Assembly: GCA_014706295.1 (NCBI GenBank)
Contig: JACSVZ010000008.1
Location: 2,305,376-2,369,375, forward strand
Source of the DNA: Lycocorax pyrrhopterus obiensis
Taxonomy: Eukaryota > Chordata > Aves > Passeriformes > Paradisaeidae
DNA: 64,000 nt
Direction: 5' to 3'
Part shown: positions 59,815 to 64,000 of the stretch, piece by piece
How the letters are laid out: every line of letters begins with the position of its first letter
Numbering within the stretch: the first letter of the stretch is position 1
Program-made: the position numbers and the translations under genes
Notes under the pieces: model-generated
The model's input: the letters and a program-made list of their open reading frames with translations, nothing else
Database searches by the model: none
What the model was told of the DNA's origin: nothing

Positions 59815-60243
59815 TGATGCCTTAGGTTTTAACTTTTATATTTTTAAACTCTGTACTGCTTAGTGTGCAACTTTGAAGCTTCTTGTAGCCTGTTACTTTC
59901 TGCTCTCTCATGCTAGTTAGACACAACAAAGCCTCTCCGGACTTTGGACACCTGGACCATCCTGAGCCCAAGGGGTGTAAACCAAGGAGTCTCTGAAGGG
60001 GGGGTAGCTAAGGGGAATTACATCATTTAACTGGGGCTTTAATTGGAGAATTGACCCTGATATGCAAATGAACCAAACCTATAAAAGTGTGCAGAGCTCG
60101 TGACCTAGCGTCCATCTTGGGGTCCATCTTAGCAATAGCCTCTGGCTCCCCAGGGTGTACCTTGAAGGCCCTTCAAATAAATACCTACTTTTGTTCCTTT
60201 ACTCTGTCTAGTCTCTGTGTCTAAGAGGCCTGATAAGGCATCA
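59815..60243 (+). mobile_element. Solo LTR, TGATGCC/GGCATCA family, type 1
   Basis: A 429-base partner of the 40.6-kb LTR. CTAT flanks both ends (59811-59814 and 60244-60247), a perfect 4-base target duplication that supports a class I integration and an independent insertion. Signals: octamer ATGCAAAT at 60062-60069, TATAAAA at 60080-60086, AATAAA at 60076+100 (60176-60181). It ends one base-group short of the next LTR. Confidence 0.93.
60062..60086 (+). promoter_or_regulatory. LTR core promoter: octamer plus TATA box
   Basis: A perfect octamer (ATGCAAAT, 60062-60069) lies 10 bases before TATAAAA (60080-60086). ATGCAAAT is the classical POU-domain (Oct-1/Oct-2) site. In the sister LTR the same position reads ACGCAAAT, a one-base difference. 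The promoter reading is inferred from motif and spacing only. Confidence 0.6.
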
Positions 60244-60248
60244 CTATC

Positions 60249-60545
60249 AGTTATTGAACGAGGCCAGAGCACTTGCCTGTCGCTGTTTTCCCCACGGACG
60301 AGTAGAGAAACGACACAAAGTCCAGGCTCAGGGATAATGGACACGCTTTAATGAACTCTCAGAAGGCTTTTATATGTTAGTTCACAGAGTGTATTAAATG
60401 GCATAAGGTAATTGGTTTTTGCCATCCACCCCTTAAGGGGATTGGTCAAGTTCTAAGACACCCATCTCTGAATGTATTTCTAGTTAGAACCATAACAATT
60501 CTGCAAAACAACCTGCAGCTGCAAGAAGTTTACAAAACTGTAACA
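60249..60545 (-). mobile_element. Minus-strand solo LTR abutting the previous LTR
   Basis: On the minus strand it starts TGTTACAG (right end at 60545), has TATAAAAG opposite 60367-60374 and an ATTAAA polyadenylation variant opposite 60347-60352, followed by an R/U5-like CpG-containing segment, and ends ...CAATAAC at about 60250. Its compact layout resembles the 54.15-kb LTR. No target duplication was found, and only about five bases separate it from the plus-strand LTR, so the left boundary may have been disturbed. Confidence 0.68.
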
Positions 60546-61177
60546 TTGTTTTGAGTTACTTGCATGGGAAAGACAGAACTCTCACAAAAATGCTGCAGAG
60601 AGCTGAAGAAATTCTCTGCTGGAGCTTTTTCAGCATCCATACTTGCCAAGGCCAGCTGGGGCACCTTGGGTTAGGGGAGACTGAACCAGCAATCACAGAA
60701 AATAAAACAGAGACTTGGTTAGTTAAGGAGTTGGTCCCAGAGGCTTTTCAGAGATGTAGGAGGTATTGACAAAAATACCCAAAATGGACATTTCTTCTTG
60801 CTGAAATCACCTTCATATTTTATTTTTGCTTGCAGAAAAGCAGAAGCAAGGATCAGAAAGGCTGGCCTGCTTTGTTCTTCAAGAGGTGCAGAGTGAGACT
60901 GAGGGGAGAGGAAACACGGGTGTGTGTGTGTGCACCAACACGTGGATCCAGGGTGTCTTTGAAACATTTTTGCAGGGCCCTCCACATTGCTCTGCCTTTT
61001 TTCACAATCTGCACTTACAATCTGCATTTTTATTTTTTTTTAATTCAGTGAGGATATAAGAAAAAACAAAGAATACTGGGTTCTAGATTCATTAACAAGC
61101 AATTCATGACACTTTTCTGTCATGGACATATGCAACTAATCACCAAATATTCACGCACCAGCATTTCTAAAGCTTCA
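60546..61177. other. Unique non-coding stretch
   Basis: Short frames only (60719-61027 minus, 102 codons, unrecognised). Contains a short (TG)n run at about 60920-60932. Confidence 0.5.
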
Positions 61178-61724
61178 AGTGTCCAGCAGGTTGAGGGAGG
61201 TGATTCTCCCCTTTTTCTCTGCCCTGGTGAGACCTCACTTTGAGTGCTGCCTCCAGCTCTGGGGTCCCTGCACAAGACAGAGGGGGACCTGTCTTGTCAC
61301 AGAGGAGATGCTCCGAGGGCTGGAGCCCTTCTGCTCTGGAGCCAGGCTGGGAGAGAGCCTGAAGAGAAGGCTCCCAGGGGACCTCAGAGCCCCTTCAGTG
61401 TCTGAAGGGGCTGATAAAAAGGAGGCAGAGGGACTATTTACATGGGCAGAGAGTAACAGGACAAGGGTCAACAGTTTCAAACTGCAGGTTTAGATCAGAT
61501 GTTAGGAAGGAATTGTTCCCTGGGAGGGTGGGCAGGCTCTGGCACAGGGTGCCCAGAGAAGCTGTGGCTGCCCCTGGATCCCTGGCAGTGTCCAAGGCCA
61601 GGCTGGCCAGGACTTAAAGCAACCTGGGATAGTGGAAGGTGTCCCTGCCCAAGGTAGGGGGTGGACTGGAATGGGCTTTATGACACAAACCAGTCTGGGA
61701 CTCCATGTTTCTATGATTCTATAA
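61178..61724 (+). mobile_element. CR1 LINE 3' fragment, longest plus-strand copy
   Basis: About 547 bases. The plus frame 61179-61493 (104 codons) begins with the ORF2 C-terminal pattern LREVILPFFSALVRPHFECC, then degenerates. It continues through GGAAGGAATTGTTCCCTGGG, GGCACAGGGTGCCCAGAG, AAGGCCAGGCTGGCCAGG, GGTGTCCCTGCCCAAGG and a complete tail (TTTCTATGATTCTATAA). It lacks the reverse-transcriptase core and is dead. Confidence 0.95.
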
Positions 61725-64000
61725 TTAAGTTGCAGTAGGAACTTTTCATTCGTCTCAGAGTCTCCTGGGGAAGAAGGATGGACCTGTCTATTTGCAGTAA
61801 GCACAAACACAAGAGAAGAGTAGGGATATAAAATTGCCATATCCATGGGCTTAACACAATGAAACAAAGCAGTGTAATTTCATTTCTAAACACCAACTCT
61901 GTCCCACCCGTGTCTTCAGTCATGCACATGCGCACACACACCTGCTCATCCTCGGCACAGGTCCTACAGCAGTCACAATCCAAACACTTCAGTCACAGAA
62001 TTGCCACTAAAAGCCAGAAAGGTGATCTTACAGTGTGACCTAGTCCACATCCCTGCCTGAAGGGGTTCTCCCTGCTCTCTGCCTTCCCTAACCAGGTCCC
62101 TCCTGTGGGTCACATCCCATTCTCATTAGGGTCCCTAATGCCAGGCCCTCCTGCTGCAATCCATCCAAACACTGTGTCCTGTCTGCAAACCACATGCAGA
62201 ACATTTTATTCCCTCTCCTCTGCAGTGCTGCTTCACTTATTGTCTCCCCTCTCTCAGGATTCCTTCTGGGGGGAGAGGGAAGTGCCTCGTCAGAGAACTT
62301 CTTTCTCCTCATTAATAAAAGAGCAATATCAGGTCTTGGGTGCCTAATTAATATTTAAGAAGTAGCATCAGTAGAAATTATTATAGTATTGATTAAACCT
62401 GTTTTGTCTATGTAATTGATAAGTGTTAACAACATAAATGAAGGCCTGTGTAGCTTTTTTAGGTTGTTTCATTTTTTTAAGGCAGATTTTAGATAATTGT
62501 GTTTTGAATCTCCCTAGGTCTTTCTCAATCATTTATAATGGAGCTGATGCCACCTGAGAGTTGGTCAGTTTTGGGTTCGGGGGAAGTGATCCCTCGTCAC
62601 AAACTGCCCAAGCACATCAGTGACATATCAGACTTACCAAACCCAGCCAAGGCTTGTATCAGAATTATGGATACATCTGTACCTCTGTGTGCTGGCCTTG
62701 ATTAATTAACCCACGATTTCAGTTTTTGAAGGTCAGCTTGAGCAGTGACTTTTCCTAAAGTGTAACCCAGAAATGCCACATGGAACCATTCCAAACAATC
62801 TGTTTTGCTCTCTCACCTCGTGCTCACTTTGTACCACAGGTAATCACTTTCTGCTTCTGTCAGACAGCTGTGCCCTGAAATCCTAACCCTTATCTGCTGC
62901 TGAAAATTCATCTTCCATATGTCTCTATCCAAAATATAACGAATGTAAAGTGGTTTTAGGTTTTTCGGACGCTGTTACAAACATAAGGGCTCAGGTATTG
63001 CACCCAGGAAACCAAGACAACTAAAATGGGGAGAAGAGTTTTTGTGGAAGAGAGGAAAGAAAAGCAAGGGAAAAGGCAAACCAAAGGAACTGATCGTATG
63101 TTAAAGATCTATTCAACCAGATACAGCAGCAACACACAGAACTTTAAATATTTAAGTTGTCAAACTGAAGTCGAGACCTTAAGTGATTTGCTGGACAGGG
63201 AACTAAATAAAACAGATGCATTATTTCATTTAAAAACAGATTTGTTCTCTAAGGTCTTCCTGTGAAATATTCTAGATCAGGAGTCCATAGAAGAAGCATT
63301 GATTTTCCTATCAATGAAAACCAAGTGGGAAAACATGCAGCAGGATGAAAGGGATCATCCAAATGATTCATGAGTTATGCAGTGATTTTGGTTATTTATA
63401 AACTGCTTCACAGTTTTTTTCTGGAATGACTTTGTTCCAAGTCCTTCCTGCAGGCCACCTGACTGGTGTGAACATCAGGAAAAACAATTCCAGCCTAAAC
63501 CACTGCTGAACTGGCAGCAGTCATGCCTGAGAACAGAAACCATTATTGTGTCATCGACAAACTTCCTCCCCTACATTAATATCCCCCTTTAATTTTCTAC
63601 CCTGCTTCCACAGAGCAGACACTTCCCATTCCAGCAGACGAGGGCTGACGGTGCTCACCCTCTGCAAACTCCATTAAAAAAGCATTAAGGCTGTGACACA
63701 GAACAATACAAGCAGGGGAGAGCTCAGTTGCTGCAGAAATGGGCCACATGGGCTCCTGCACTTCCCCAGCAAAACAGATTTGGGGTGCTGGGTAATGCTG
63801 AGGTGCTGGAAAATGTGGATAGATGAGGATGGATTGAGCAACCCACAGGTTGAAGGATGGATTGTTCATGTATTTGCTACTGTTGTGTGTCAGACGGATG
63901 AATAAAGCAGGATAATCTGGGATCTATTTAAAAATATAAACCTTGTCTTTGGGCACATTTAAATTATGTGCATGCTGAGGCAATGCTTAGCCCTATCCTT
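61725..64000. other. Unique non-coding stretch to window end
   Basis: Mixed, then AT-rich sequence from 62350 on. Frames of at most 90 codons (63597-63869 minus, 61711-61983 minus), none recognised. No transposon or RNA gene seen. Confidence 0.5.

Overview
This 64-kb window looks like non-coding nuclear DNA from a songbird (passerine), either intergenic or deep intronic. I found no host protein-coding gene, no conserved multi-exon structure and no functional RNA gene. The bird assignment rests on many fragments of the avian CR1 LINE, recognisable by the shared 3' block (the AAGGCCAGG, TGTCCCTGCCC and GGTCCCTTCCAACC motifs, ending in ATTCTATGATTC-like tails). The narrowing to passerines rests on one 5'-truncated copy of a tRNA(Ile)-headed, CR1-tailed SINE of the TguSINE1 type at 52.0 kb, a family known from passerine birds, and on several avian endogenous-retrovirus LTR types.

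Layout. 0-10 kb: unique sequence with six CR1 fragments and a CpG-rich minus-strand LTR (4.89-5.48 kb). 10-11 kb: a long AT-rich LTR. 12 kb: a recent 90-bp tandem duplication. 13-21 kb: mostly unique sequence, with a CpG-enriched patch and the longest open frame not explained by repeats (18.9-19.5 kb). 21.6-23.3 kb: a CR1 followed at once by a 1.27-kb minus-strand LTR that carries a 40-bp, seven-unit minisatellite. 25-31 kb: scattered CR1 ends, then a 373-bp (GGGAA)n array at 31.0 kb. 32-40 kb: AT-rich unique sequence, one CR1 with subfamily-specific 3' end, and two CR1 copies head-to-head at 35.5-36.4 kb. 40-61 kb: a cluster of solo LTRs. Two pairs share the terminal sequence TGATGCC...GGCATCA (40.6 and 59.8 kb in plus orientation, 41.9 and 52.3 kb in minus orientation). 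One ERVL-type LTR has a perfect 5-bp target duplication (43.3 kb). One short LTR is nested inside a CR1 beside a microsatellite (54.2 kb). One minus-strand LTR abuts the 59.8-kb copy. 61-64 kb: the longest plus-strand CR1, then unique sequence.

No retroviral gag, pol or env remnant was recognised between any LTRs, and target-site duplications show that several LTRs are independent solo copies. The long open frames are by-products of repeats (GGGAA array, minisatellite, CR1 ORF2 remnants, LTR). Nothing here amounts to a new biological system. The best leads are the nested insertion histories, the G-rich array, the minisatellite LTR, the CpG patch with its open frame, and a few AT-rich blocks that may be conserved non-coding elements. 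All identifications are from reading the sequence; no database search was possible.
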